Of a stretch of 43,343 bases of DNA, positions 34,061 through 42,119 are shown piece after piece. How positions within the stretch are numbered: the stretch's first letter is position 1; each line of letters starts with the position of its first letter. Location: contig JAQTNV010000030.1 in NCBI GenBank assembly GCA_028713675.1, positions 1 through 43,343 of the forward strand, read 5' to 3'. The position numbers and the translations under genes were made by a program. The stretch is from a bacterium (GTDB taxonomy: Bacteria > Desulfobacterota > JAPLJL01). The notes below the pieces were generated by a model that worked only from the letters and a program-made list of their open reading frames with translations, was not told the DNA's origin and ran no database searches.

Positions 34061-34885
34061 TCAGCTTCCTTCGGTTGAGTTCCCTTTTCTTGATTTCATG
34101 ATCACTGCTTTCGGCGGATAGTATCCATGCAGGGTGGAGTTGGGAAACGCCAGGGAACCTTTCCCCAGCAAAGTACCGGGATTGGTAACCGAATTACACC
34201 CGATCTCCACTCCATCTCCGATAATAGCTCCAAGTTTTTTCAGTTTGGTGTCGTAACTGGTCTTGCCCACCTTGATCACCACCGGAGATTCATCGAGCTT
34301 AAGGTTGGCCAGTTTTGTCCCCGCTCCGAGATTCACCCGCCCTAAAATACTGTCCCCGATATAAGCGAAATGCCCGGCTTTGCTGCCTCCCAGCATGATT
34401 GAATGTTTAATCTCGGTGGTGTGGCCGACAACGCATTTATTTCCGACCACCACCTCACCCCTGATATAGGCGCCCTGCCTGACCTCGGTATTATCACCGA
34501 TGATCGCCGGGCCCCTGATCAGGGCTCCCGGTTCAACCACGGTGCCGGTCCCGATCGAGATGTCATCATCCATCAATACGGCGCCGGCATAGACAACCGA
34601 AGCACCCCGGAGGATTTCTCCTTCCATTTCAACTTTCAATTCATCCTTGGTGGCGTCGCCAAAGGTGATCTTGAACCCTTTTTCAAAAACCTTTTTTTCG
34701 AAAAGGACCACGGTTTGGCTCAGAAACCCTCCGGTGGCTCTTTTTATTCCATCAATATTGGGGTGAAGATTCCGCTGCAGGTATATTTTCAGAGTCTTCA
34801 TCGCTTCCCAGACATACTCCGTCTCAGCGAAAAAAGACTCTAACGGGTGGTTTTGCAAGTCGAAAAAATCTTCCGCCTTTAACAT
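34061..34885 (-). CDS. Left-handed beta-helix acyltransferase/nucleotidyltransferase-like protein
   Basis: A 274-residue protein with about 75 mixed N-terminal residues, then hexapeptide repeats ([40 protein letters not shown]) forming a left-handed beta-helix. The C-terminal part ([33 protein letters not shown]) is close to the acetyltransferase half of GlmU and relatives. No uridylyltransferase domain (LAAGxGTRM) is present. Overlap-like spacing with glmM suggests it acetylates glucosamine-1-phosphate, leaving uridylyl transfer to another protein. That is inferred from context; another sugar acyltransferase role is possible. Confidence 0.82.
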   Translation of the reverse strand: MLKAEDFFDLQNHPLESFFAETEYVWEAMKTLKIYLQRNLHPNIDGIKRATGGFLSQTVVLFEKKVFEKGFKITFGDATKDELKVEMEGEILRGASVVYAGAVLMDDDISIGTGTVVEPGALIRGPAIIGDNTEVRQGAYIRGEVVVGNKCVVGHTTEIKHSIMLGGSKAGHFAYIGDSILGRVNLGAGTKLANLKLDESPVVIKVGKTSYDTKLKKLGAIIGDGVEIGCNSVTNPGTLLGKGSLAFPNSTLHGYYPPKAVIMKSRKGNSTEGS

Positions 34886-35075
34886 GTCGGTTTTTCCTGA
34901 TCAGATCCCGCAGTTGCTTATGTGCCCCGCCAATAATCTTCCCGGGCTTTACAACTTTTTATTGTAGCGATAATAAGTTGTTTTTAATAATACTCCCTTA
35001 CCCTTGTTTAATCTGTAAAATTTATCACTTTGACCCAAAAAATTCGATATTGCCCCTTTTTTCCCGTATTTCCCC

Positions 35076-35116
35076 AAAAAAATAAAGGGCGCCCTCGTTA
35101 TCGAGCGCCCTTTATT
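35076..35116 (-). terminator. Bidirectional terminator
   Basis: AATAAAGGGCGC (35081-35092) pairs with GCGCCCTTTATT (35105-35116). The minus strand continues with TTTTTTT, serving the FMN protein gene that ends at 35170. The AT-rich 34886-35075 contains no gene and only weak promoter-like sequence for the downstream glmM operon. Confidence 0.85.
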
Positions 35117-35169
35117 TATAATTATTGTTCGTAAGCTTGTTCCGGCTTACTCCCGTTTGTCTTCCGTAT

Positions 35170-36747
35170 TTATACCCCCAGGATTTTCTTCGCCTCGTCT
35201 TTATCGGTATCCATTATGTACTTGATCCCGGAAACCTGGGCGGCCTCCTGGGTAATGGCGGCGATGTCATCGCGGGTCATGTACTCGAGCGCGAACTTTC
35301 GGGAGCCGGCCATCATCTGCCTCAAACCCTGTTCCAACCGATGAAAATACGTAAACAGACCGATGGCCCCGGCCGGAATCTCGGCGAATTTTTTCCCGTA
35401 GATCTTCTTCAGTTCCCCGGCTCCCACGAAGATGTTCTCGAGATCGTCCCCGAACCGCTGATAATAGACCGGAAGCCGGCCTTCACTGACTCTTTGACCT
35501 ACGGTCTTTCCCACCATCGCCGCGGCCAGTGGTCCTCGAGCCATCCCGACCAGTTTTACATAAGGAGCTCCGAGCGCCAGGGCCTTGAAGATCCCGTCTT
35601 CCAAGCTGATCCCGCCGGCGAAAGCGATCGGAGGAACATACTTTCCTTTCTTATCCAAAGCATGGGCGTACTGGTAAGTCAGGGTCCACATCTCGACCGG
35701 CGGGATTCCCCACTCATTCATCATCCGCCAGGGGCTCATCCCGGTGCCGCCGCCGGCCCCGTCCACGGTCAGGAGATCAATGCCGTATTCGGAGGAGAAT
35801 TTTACCGCGCGGGCCAGGTCCGCCGGCCGGTAGGCCCCGGTTTTCAGGAACACATACTGGGCTCCGCAATCCCGGAGTTCCTTGACCCGCCGGGCGAAAC
35901 CTTCCTCGGAAACCATTCCCACCCGGGAGTGCCGCTCGAATTCCTTGAAGGCGCCGTTTTTGAAGGCCTCGACAACTTTGGGGTCGGTCGGATCAGGAAG
36001 GACGATGTAGCCCCGTTCCTTCAGGAGCTGGGCCTTTTTCAGGTCAGGGATCTTAACCTCGCCGCCGATGTCTTTGGCTCCCTGCCCCCACTTGAGCTCC
36101 ACGATCTTGACCCCTAACTTCTCAATCGCGTATTCGAGTACACCCAGAGTGGTATCCTCCACGTTGGCCTGAACGATGATGGCCCCGTAACCGTCCCGCT
36201 GCCATTTCTGATAAAGCTTCACCCGGCCCTCGAGCTCGGGGGATTGGACCACCCGGCCCTTGACAATCTTGGACTCCACGTCCATCCCGCAGACGTTTTC
36301 CCCGATGGTCAGGGGCACGCCCGAGATCGCCGCTCCTACCGCCAGGCCCGGCCAGTTGATCTTGGCGATGTTGGTGGAACCGAGTCCCGGGATCACGATC
36401 GGAAGCCGGGTTTTGATTCCTTTATCCTTTCCCACCCGCGACTCGATACTGACATTGGGAAAGATCGCGACCTCGCTGTTGGCCTCGATCCCGACCGCCC
36501 CCACCGCCGTCCCCATGATGTTGAAATGAGACAAATCGATCGGGTAATTCTTCTGGGAAGCCGCGGTAATGATTCCGAATGGCTGGGGATAGATCACCTC
36601 CGCGCCCCGGATCGCCGATTTCCCGATTTCACACATCCCGAGGCAACCGTCCACGCAGGTTGCGCACATCCCGCTCATGCAGTTGATATCTTCGGTGCGG
36701 TTTTTGGTCAGGGTTGCCGCCGTCGCATTGATTTTTGCCAAAGCCAT
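35170..36747 (-). CDS. FMN-binding glutamate synthase-like protein B
   Basis: A 525-residue protein. An N-terminal Cys motif C-x2-C-x3-C-x3-C (in MCATCVDGCLGMCE, about residues 27-39) probably binds an Fe-S cluster. The TIM-barrel FMN domain related to GltB follows (KWGQGAKDIGGEVKIP, LKTGAYRPADLARA, VDGAGGGTGMSPWRMMNEW). The glutaminase and GXGXG domains are absent, and so is the 3Fe-4S Cys cluster of true GOGAT, so glutamate synthesis is unproven. It is about half identical to the protein at 40260. It is last in the NuoE/F/G-like operon (69 bp gap), with GGAGG before ATG, and is followed by a terminator. Confidence 0.85.
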   Translation of the reverse strand: MALAKINATAATLTKNRTEDINCMSGMCATCVDGCLGMCEIGKSAIRGAEVIYPQPFGIITAASQKNYPIDLSHFNIMGTAVGAVGIEANSEVAIFPNVSIESRVGKDKGIKTRLPIVIPGLGSTNIAKINWPGLAVGAAISGVPLTIGENVCGMDVESKIVKGRVVQSPELEGRVKLYQKWQRDGYGAIIVQANVEDTTLGVLEYAIEKLGVKIVELKWGQGAKDIGGEVKIPDLKKAQLLKERGYIVLPDPTDPKVVEAFKNGAFKEFERHSRVGMVSEEGFARRVKELRDCGAQYVFLKTGAYRPADLARAVKFSSEYGIDLLTVDGAGGGTGMSPWRMMNEWGIPPVEMWTLTYQYAHALDKKGKYVPPIAFAGGISLEDGIFKALALGAPYVKLVGMARGPLAAAMVGKTVGQRVSEGRLPVYYQRFGDDLENIFVGAGELKKIYGKKFAEIPAGAIGLFTYFHRLEQGLRQMMAGSRKFALEYMTRDDIAAITQEAAQVSGIKYIMDTDKDEAKKILGV

Positions 36748-36816
36748 GTTATTCCTCCTCTTTAAAAAAACTTTTTTTAATAAGACCGATGGAATTCATT
36801 TATATGTTCAGGACTT

Positions 36817-37518
36817 TTATTTCTTTTGGGATTTTCCTCCCGTCGGCTTTGAACCCGGCCGGACACAGGTCCCGCAATCCTCGACGTAACACATCTGCCG
36901 GTCATACACTTCCACGCAGGTCGGGGTTACCCGCAGACAGCCGTTGCAGAGATCGCCGGTGGTTTTCGGCCCCCGGCATTGCACCTCTACCATCGGGCAG
37001 ATATACATGCACGCCCCGCAGTTGCGGCAGACCTCGTTGGCTTTGGAGAAGGGAGTGGAAATCTTCAGGTTCTTGCCCCGCCCGACGAAACCAATCGCCC
37101 CGGACTGCATCTGCTCGTTGCACATCCGGACGCACTTTCCGCAGAGAATGCAGTCATCATTCTTGTTTTTGAACCGGATCTTCTCCACTCCATAATATGA
37201 AGCCAGATCCTGCAGGGTCTTGGAGTTGGGGGCGCGGGAGAGGATCAGCTCGATCAAAAGCTTGCGATGGCCGATGATTTTCTTGGTGTCGGTCTGGACC
37301 GAGAGTCCCTCTTCCACTGGGTAATTGCAGGAGGTTACCACCCGGCGCCGGCTGCCTTCCCCGATTTCCACGATACAGAGCCGGCAGGCCCCATAGGAAT
37401 CGTGCCCTTCAAGATAGCAGAGGGTCGGGATGTAGAACCCGTAATCCCGGGCCACCTCCAATATGGTCGCCCCCTCCTGGGCTTTTACTTCCGCTCCGTT
37501 AATGGTGATGTTCAGCAT
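36817..37518 (-). CDS. NuoG/HydA N-terminal-like iron-sulfur subunit without catalytic domain
   Basis: A 233-residue electron-transfer subunit. A 2Fe-2S ferredoxin domain (1-80) shows the ligand pattern YIPTLCYLEG, GACRLCIVE and TSC. Two 4Fe-4S motifs follow (CILCGKCVRMC near 122 and CRNCGACMYIC near 163). The C-terminal part adds more Cys (CRGPKTTGDLCNGCLRVTPTC, CGTC). The H-cluster domain of HydA and the molybdopterin domain of NuoG are both missing, and the His-ligated cluster motif is not evident. It is encoded 12 bp after the NuoF-like gene. It probably relays electrons to ferredoxin or to the FMN protein encoded next. Confidence 0.87.
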   Translation of the reverse strand: MLNITINGAEVKAQEGATILEVARDYGFYIPTLCYLEGHDSYGACRLCIVEIGEGSRRRVVTSCNYPVEEGLSVQTDTKKIIGHRKLLIELILSRAPNSKTLQDLASYYGVEKIRFKNKNDDCILCGKCVRMCNEQMQSGAIGFVGRGKNLKISTPFSKANEVCRNCGACMYICPMVEVQCRGPKTTGDLCNGCLRVTPTCVEVYDRQMCYVEDCGTCVRPGSKPTGGKSQKK

Positions 37519-37530
37519 CTATATCCTCCC

Positions 37531-39381
37531 TTAAATAACCTGGATGGCCCCGTACTTGCAGGTGTCCTTGCAGATCCCGCACTTGATGCACTTGGCGGGA
37601 TCGATTTCGTGGGGCCGGTTCTTCGCCCCGGAGATTGCTTTTTCCGGGCAGAGCTTCGCGCAGGCCGCGCAGCCGGCGCACTTGTCTTTCCAGATCTCGT
37701 AACAGATTAGGGCTTTGCAGACCCCGGCCGGGCACTTTTTCTTGAGGATGTGCGCTTCATATTCATCCTGGAAATAACGCATGGTGGAAAGGAGCGGATT
37801 GGGAGCGGTCCGGCCCAGGGCGCAGAGCGAGGCGTCCTTCATCATCCCCCCGATCTCCTGTAAAAGCTGGAGATCCTCAGGCTTGCCCTTCCCTACGGTG
37901 ATGGCGGTAACAATCGTCAGCAGCTGGTCGAGTCCCTCCCGGCAGGGAAAACACATCCCGCAGGATTCATCCAGGAGGAAATTCAGGAAATACTTGGCGA
38001 GATCGACCATGCAGGTGGTTTCGTCCATCACGATCATCCCGCCCGAACCCATCATCGAACCGACTTCACTTAATCGGTCGAAGTCCACCGACAGATCCAG
38101 AAGCGACTCGGGCAGACAACCCCCGGAAGGTCCTCCGGTCTGGACCGCCTTGAATTTCTTCCCGTCCGGAATTCCCCCGCCGATGTCAAAGATAATCTCG
38201 CGCAGAGTGATCCCCATCGGGACCTCGACCAGCCCGGTGTTATTGATCTTGCCGACCAGGGAAAAGATCTTGGTTCCTTTGCTTCCTTCCGTCCCAATCT
38301 TCGAATACCACTTTGCGCCTTTGTTAATAATGAGGGGGACATTTGCCCAGGTTTCCACGTTGTTCAGGTTGCTCGGGCGGTTCCACAATCCTTTTTCCAC
38401 CGTATGTACATACTTGGCGCGAGGTTCGCCCCGTTTGCCTTCAATCGAAGACATCAAAGCAGTGGATTCCCCGCAAACGAAAGCCCCGCCCCCGATGGCG
38501 ATTTTAACGTCAAAGGAAAAACCGGTGCCCAGAATGTTCCGGCCCAGCAGTCCGAGCTTCCGAGCCTGCTCGATCGCGGTTTCCACGTTCTGGATCGCCA
38601 GGGGATATTCGCGGCGGACATAAATGTATCCTTCGCTCACCCCGATGGCGTAGGCCCCGATGAGCATGCCCTCCAGAATACTGTGGGGATTGCCCTCCAG
38701 CAGGGAGCGGTCCATGTAGGCGCCGGGATCTCCCTCATCGGCGTTGCAGATCACATACTTGATTTTACCGTGCGCGTTCCGGCAGCTTTCCCACTTTTTC
38801 CAGGCGAAAAATCCCCCTCCGCCCCGGCCTCGAAGACCCGCCTTCTTGACCTCATCAATCAGCCGCTCGGGTTTTACTCCTTTTAATACTTTAGCTAAGG
38901 CGGCATACCCTCCCGCCTCGAGATAATCCTCAATCCGGGCGGGATTGATCCTCATATTGTTTCCGGAAATCAGAAGCTTTTGCTTGCGGTAAAAGGGAAT
39001 ATCTTTGGCGCGCAGGCATTTTTCCCCGGTGACGGGATCCCGGAAAAGCAGGCGATCGACAATTTTTCCTTCCCCGATCGTCTCGCTGATGATTTCTTCC
39101 ACATCCGCCGGGGTTACCCGCTGGTAAAAAATCCCCCGCGGTTCAATCCGGACGATCGGCTCCACTTCGCAGAACCCATGACATCCGGTAACCTTGAAAT
39201 CGAATTGGGGTCTCTTCCCCCGGCGGGAAAGAACCTTTTCAAATGCGATGATAACATCCTCGGAACCACGGGCCTGGCCGCAGGTCCCGGAAGAAACTAC
39301 AACGGTGGGATCCCCGTTCTTACGGGCCGACCAGGTTTTCTGAAAGCGGCTGAACTCCGCGAGACTGTGAATCTTTTTCAT
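37531..39381 (-). CDS. NuoF/HydB-like NADH-binding flavoprotein
   Basis: A 616-residue NADH-oxidising subunit with the HydB architecture. An N-terminal thioredoxin-like 2Fe-2S domain (about 25-120; SSGTCGQARGS, VTGCHGFCEVEP) is followed by an FMN/NADH domain (about 180-430) with GLRGRGGGGFFAWKKWE and CNADEGDPGAYMDRSLLEG. A 4Fe-4S motif SCGMCFPCREG lies near 478, and two C-terminal 4Fe-4S motifs are CAGCAACAKLC and CIKCGICKDTC. This extended form is typical of NAD-dependent electron-bifurcating hydrogenases and related enzymes rather than complex I NuoF. No hydrogenase gene is adjacent. The NuoE-like gene ends 4 bp upstream. Confidence 0.92.
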   Translation of the reverse strand: MKKIHSLAEFSRFQKTWSARKNGDPTVVVSSGTCGQARGSEDVIIAFEKVLSRRGKRPQFDFKVTGCHGFCEVEPIVRIEPRGIFYQRVTPADVEEIISETIGEGKIVDRLLFRDPVTGEKCLRAKDIPFYRKQKLLISGNNMRINPARIEDYLEAGGYAALAKVLKGVKPERLIDEVKKAGLRGRGGGGFFAWKKWESCRNAHGKIKYVICNADEGDPGAYMDRSLLEGNPHSILEGMLIGAYAIGVSEGYIYVRREYPLAIQNVETAIEQARKLGLLGRNILGTGFSFDVKIAIGGGAFVCGESTALMSSIEGKRGEPRAKYVHTVEKGLWNRPSNLNNVETWANVPLIINKGAKWYSKIGTEGSKGTKIFSLVGKINNTGLVEVPMGITLREIIFDIGGGIPDGKKFKAVQTGGPSGGCLPESLLDLSVDFDRLSEVGSMMGSGGMIVMDETTCMVDLAKYFLNFLLDESCGMCFPCREGLDQLLTIVTAITVGKGKPEDLQLLQEIGGMMKDASLCALGRTAPNPLLSTMRYFQDEYEAHILKKKCPAGVCKALICYEIWKDKCAGCAACAKLCPEKAISGAKNRPHEIDPAKCIKCGICKDTCKYGAIQVI

Positions 39382-39385
39382 CTCC

Positions 39386-39892
39386 CTATTCCGCCTCCTT
39401 GCGGGTAATCTTCCGAATACAGGGTTTCACCTTGGTGGCAGTCATGTGGCCGTGGTACTTGCCCCCATCCACGATCACCATCGGGCCCAGGGCGCAGGCC
39501 CCCACACAGTTGACCGTTTCCAGGGAAAATTCCTGATCCTCAGTCGTCTGCCCCGCGCAGGTACATAAATCACGCTCAAATTCTTCCAGAACCCGCTTGG
39601 CGCCCCTGACATGACAAGCCGTCCCCGTGCAAACCTGAATATGATGCCGCCCTCTGGGGATTAAACTCAGACTTTTATAGAAGGTAGCCACCCCGAACAC
39701 CTCGATAAGGGAAATTTTCATTTTTCTAGCTACCTGGCGTAAAACATCCTCCGGAAGGTATCCATATTCAGCCTGGATATCCTGAAGAACCGGGACCAGG
39801 GCCGATTTCTGCAGTTTGTACTTCTTGAAAATCTTCTCAAGCATGATTTCTTCTCTTTTCATCATCGCACCGTGCCCTTTAAGGATTTTCAT
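39386..39892 (-). CDS. NuoE/HydC-like 2Fe-2S subunit
   Basis: A subunit of 168 residues as listed. The 2Fe-2S thioredoxin-like fold has ligands in VCTGTACHVRGA and VNCVGACALGP. The helical N-terminus contains the typical LVPVLQDIQAEYGYLP and EVFGVATFYKSL. The first ATG (39892) has GGAGG only 3 nt upstream; ATG at 39862 or 39844 may be the true start, so the N-terminal 10-16 residues are uncertain. First gene of the NADH module, after a long structured leader containing a terminator. Confidence 0.9.
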   Translation of the reverse strand: MKILKGHGAMMKREEIMLEKIFKKYKLQKSALVPVLQDIQAEYGYLPEDVLRQVARKMKISLIEVFGVATFYKSLSLIPRGRHHIQVCTGTACHVRGAKRVLEEFERDLCTCAGQTTEDQEFSLETVNCVGACALGPMVIVDGGKYHGHMTATKVKPCIRKITRKEAE

Positions 39893-39968
39893 TCTCCTCC
39901 CCGTTCCGAAACCAAATCAATCAGGAAAAGATCCGCCCCCTGAAATGTATACAATTTAATTCAGGCCG

Positions 39969-39993
39969 AAAAAAAAGGGCGGCAATCGCCCTT
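39969..39993 (-). terminator. Leader terminator upstream of the NuoE-like gene
   Basis: On the minus strand AAGGGCG-ATTGC-CGCCCTT is followed by eight T in total. It lies 77 bp before the start codon and about 150 nt downstream of the predicted start point, so it is placed for attenuation. Confidence 0.8.
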
Positions 39994-40140
39994 GGGATTT
40001 TTTGGTCAGACGTCCGGTAATTAAAGCGGAGGTTCTTCCGGAGAAATAATAATATGAAAGCGGGATTCGCTTCCGGTCTTGAAAACGGCACCTTTGCCTC
40101 CCTCGCCTTTGAGGTTTTTGCCCGGAAAATTCCTGGACGG
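39994..40140 (-). promoter_or_regulatory. Structured leader RNA of the NuoE/F/G-like operon, class unknown
   Basis: From a strong promoter the RNA runs about 150 nt to the terminator. Predicted hairpins in order are CCTC-AAAGGC-GAGG (40114-40101), GGC-AAAGGT-GCC (40098-40087), GAAGCG-AATCC-CGCTTTC (near 40072-40055) and CGGA-AGAACC-TCCG (40040-40027). The first two loops are six bases with A1 and G4, like ANTAR targets, but the second stem is only 3 bp. AAAGGCG of the first hairpin could pair with the terminator 3' arm. I recognise no known riboswitch class. Confidence 0.5.
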
Positions 40141-40146
40141 AGGCAA

Positions 40147-40175
40147 AATATATACGGATATTGATTTCATGTCAA
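40147..40175 (-). promoter_or_regulatory. Sigma-70 promoter of the NuoE/F/G-like operon
   Basis: TTGACA (40170-40175) and TATATT (40147-40152) on the minus strand are separated by 17 bp, close to ideal. The start point is near 40140, giving a 250-nt leader. Confidence 0.75.
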
Positions 40176-40204
40176 CTGGAAAGTTGAAAACGCAAAAATT
40201 ACCT

Positions 40205-40239
40205 AAAAAAAAGGGCGTCTTCCCGGGGAAGACGCCCTT
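40205..40239 (-). terminator. Rho-independent terminator of FMN protein A
   Basis: AAGGGCGTCTTCC and GGAAGACGCCCTT pair over 13 bp with a 3-nt loop and are followed by eight T on the minus strand. It lies 20 bp past the stop at 40260 and separates this gene from the NADH module. Confidence 0.92.
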
Positions 40240-40259
40240 GATTTCCTGCCATCAGCCCC

Positions 40260-41885
40260 TTAAGCCGCTTTGCTCTTCTTATTGTTGTTTTTCGCCTTGC
40301 CGTTCACCTTGCCGTTCAGAATGTTCTCAACCTCTTTGGCGTCCGAATCCATGATGTAAGTGATCCCGGAAACATCGGCGGCTTCCTGGGTCAGGGCCAC
40401 GAGATCATCACGGGTAATATGCTCCAGGGAGAATTTCCTGGCCCCGGCCATGAGCTGTTGGAGTCCCACCGCCAGGCGATCCAGGTAGGTATACATCCCG
40501 ATCGCCCCCAGCGGAAGTTTGCTGAAGTCCCTGCCCAGTTTGGCTTTCATCGTTTCATAGAGGGCATAGAATTCTTCCGGCTTCTCTCCATGCCGGCTGA
40601 TGTCCTTGGGCAGTTTCTGCCCTTCCTTGAGCCAGTTCTCGATATTTTTCCCGACCATGGCCGGAATCATCGTCGCCCTTCCCATCATGACCGCCTTGAT
40701 ATAGGGCGCACCCATGGCGATGACCTTGAACATATGGTCTTCCAGGGAAAGCCCACCCGCCACCGCCAGAGCCGGCACATACCGTTTCTGGGCCGCGAGC
40801 TGCTTGGCGTATTTATAAAGAAGGGATTCGATATAAACTGTGGGGACGCCCCACTCGTTCATCATCCGCCAGGGGCTCATCCCGGTTCCGCCGCCGGCCC
40901 CGTCCACGGTCAGCATGTCCAGCTTGGCGTCCGAGGCGAACTTGATCGCCCGGGCCAGGTCCGCCGGCCGGTAGGCGCCGGTCTTCAAGGAAATGAACTG
41001 CGCCCCCAGTTTCCGGAGGTCCGCCACTTCCTTATGGAAATCGTCTTCGTCTACCATTCCCAGGCGGGAATGCCGCTCGAATTCCTTGATCTCTCCGACC
41101 TTGAAGGCCTCCTGGATCGAGGAGTTATCCGGATCGGGGAACACCAGGTAACCGCGGCCCTTGAGCTGCTTGGCCCGATCCAGGGAAGGAAGTTTTACTT
41201 CGCCGCCGATATCCTTGGCCCCCTGTCCCCACTTGATCTCGACCGCGTCCACCCCGAGCTTCTCGATCACGTAGGGCATGATGCCCAGCCGGTAGTCTTC
41301 CACGTTGTGTTGGACCAGGATTTCTCCATAACCCTGGTACCAGTCCTTGAATACCTTTACCCGCCTCGCCATTTCGGGAGAATTAACCACCCGGCCGTTC
41401 TTGATCTCGGCCTGCGGGTCCATCCCGCAGACATTCTCGCCCACCACGATGATGATCCCGGCCAGGGAGGCCCCGATCGCCATCGGCTCCCAGTTGACCC
41501 GGGCGATCTCGGTCGAGCCGAGCGCGCCGGTGATTACCGGAACCTTCAATTTAATTTTCTTCTTGTTCCCGATTTCAGTTCCGATCTTGACCGCCGGGAA
41601 AACCGCCACATCCGAATCCGCTTTAACTCCCACGGCTCCAACGGCTGTTCCCATAATGTTGAAGTGGGAAAGATCCACGGGGTAATCTTTTGTCGCACCG
41701 GCGGTGACTTTTCCGAATGGCTGGGGATAAAGCATTTCCCGCCCGCGGAGGGAGGACATGAATACCTCGCATCCTCCTCCACAACCATCCAGACATACCG
41801 CGCAGATTCCTGATTGGGGAGCTACATCGGAGATTCTGTTCTTAGTAGCGGTGGCACCACTGGAATTCGCTTTTGACAATGACAT
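40260..41885 (-). CDS. FMN-binding glutamate synthase-like protein A
   Basis: A 541-residue paralogue of the 35170 protein. It has the same N-terminal C-x2-C-x3-C-x3-C motif (GICAVCLDGCGGGCE) and FMN-barrel motifs (KWGQGAKDIGGEVKLP, LKTGAYRPADLARA, VDGAGGGTGMSPWRMMNEW). It lacks glutaminase and GXGXG domains. It differs in having a Lys/Asn-rich tail (NGKVNGKAKNNNKKSKAA). I start it at ATG 41885, after GAGGAG; the reading from 41954 begins inside the sigma-54 promoter. It is monocistronic: sigma-54 promoter in front, strong terminator behind. So paralogue A should respond to nitrogen, while paralogue B is in the sigma-70-driven NADH operon. Confidence 0.87.
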   Translation of the reverse strand: MSLSKANSSGATATKNRISDVAPQSGICAVCLDGCGGGCEVFMSSLRGREMLYPQPFGKVTAGATKDYPVDLSHFNIMGTAVGAVGVKADSDVAVFPAVKIGTEIGNKKKIKLKVPVITGALGSTEIARVNWEPMAIGASLAGIIIVVGENVCGMDPQAEIKNGRVVNSPEMARRVKVFKDWYQGYGEILVQHNVEDYRLGIMPYVIEKLGVDAVEIKWGQGAKDIGGEVKLPSLDRAKQLKGRGYLVFPDPDNSSIQEAFKVGEIKEFERHSRLGMVDEDDFHKEVADLRKLGAQFISLKTGAYRPADLARAIKFASDAKLDMLTVDGAGGGTGMSPWRMMNEWGVPTVYIESLLYKYAKQLAAQKRYVPALAVAGGLSLEDHMFKVIAMGAPYIKAVMMGRATMIPAMVGKNIENWLKEGQKLPKDISRHGEKPEEFYALYETMKAKLGRDFSKLPLGAIGMYTYLDRLAVGLQQLMAGARKFSLEHITRDDLVALTQEAADVSGITYIMDSDAKEVENILNGKVNGKAKNNNKKSKAA

Positions 41886-41945
41886 CTTCGTCGTCTCCTC
41901 TCTAACTTTGAGATGGCGGGTCCATTCCCGTCCAAGGTAATGACT

Positions 41946-41961
41946 TGCAAGCACCGTGCCA
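41946..41961 (-). promoter_or_regulatory. Sigma-54 promoter of FMN protein A
   Basis: TGGCACG-GTGC-TTGCA on the minus strand, with 10 nt between GG and GC. The first eleven bases differ from the 25876 promoter by one. The start point is near 41935, giving a leader of about 50 nt. Confidence 0.9.
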
Positions 41962-42047
41962 GACAGATCCCAACGTTAAGATCTGAGGAAACCCCTCGGA
42001 AACATTGGATTTGCCGCGATTCCGGCCGGAAATAGAAAAGGAAGGCG

Positions 42048-42087
42048 TGATCAGAAATCAACCAGTCCTGATCAAAATCTGATCAGG
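42048..42087. promoter_or_regulatory. Shared enhancer-like element, site B
   Basis: TGATCA palindromes at 42048, 42069 and 42080 (21 and 11 bp apart). CAGTCCTG (42063-42070) starts 102 bp upstream of the -24 element, matching site A at 101 bp. CCTGATC/GATCAGG also forms an inverted repeat here. Confidence 0.55.
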
Positions 42088-42119
42088 AAATTTATCGCGC
42101 GGGAAAGCTGGAAGGCCGG

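Noticed and set aside
41886-41954. N-terminal extension of FMN protein A from 41954
   Set aside because: It would begin inside the sigma-54 promoter and upstream of the expected transcription start; GAGGAG precedes the ATG at 41885.
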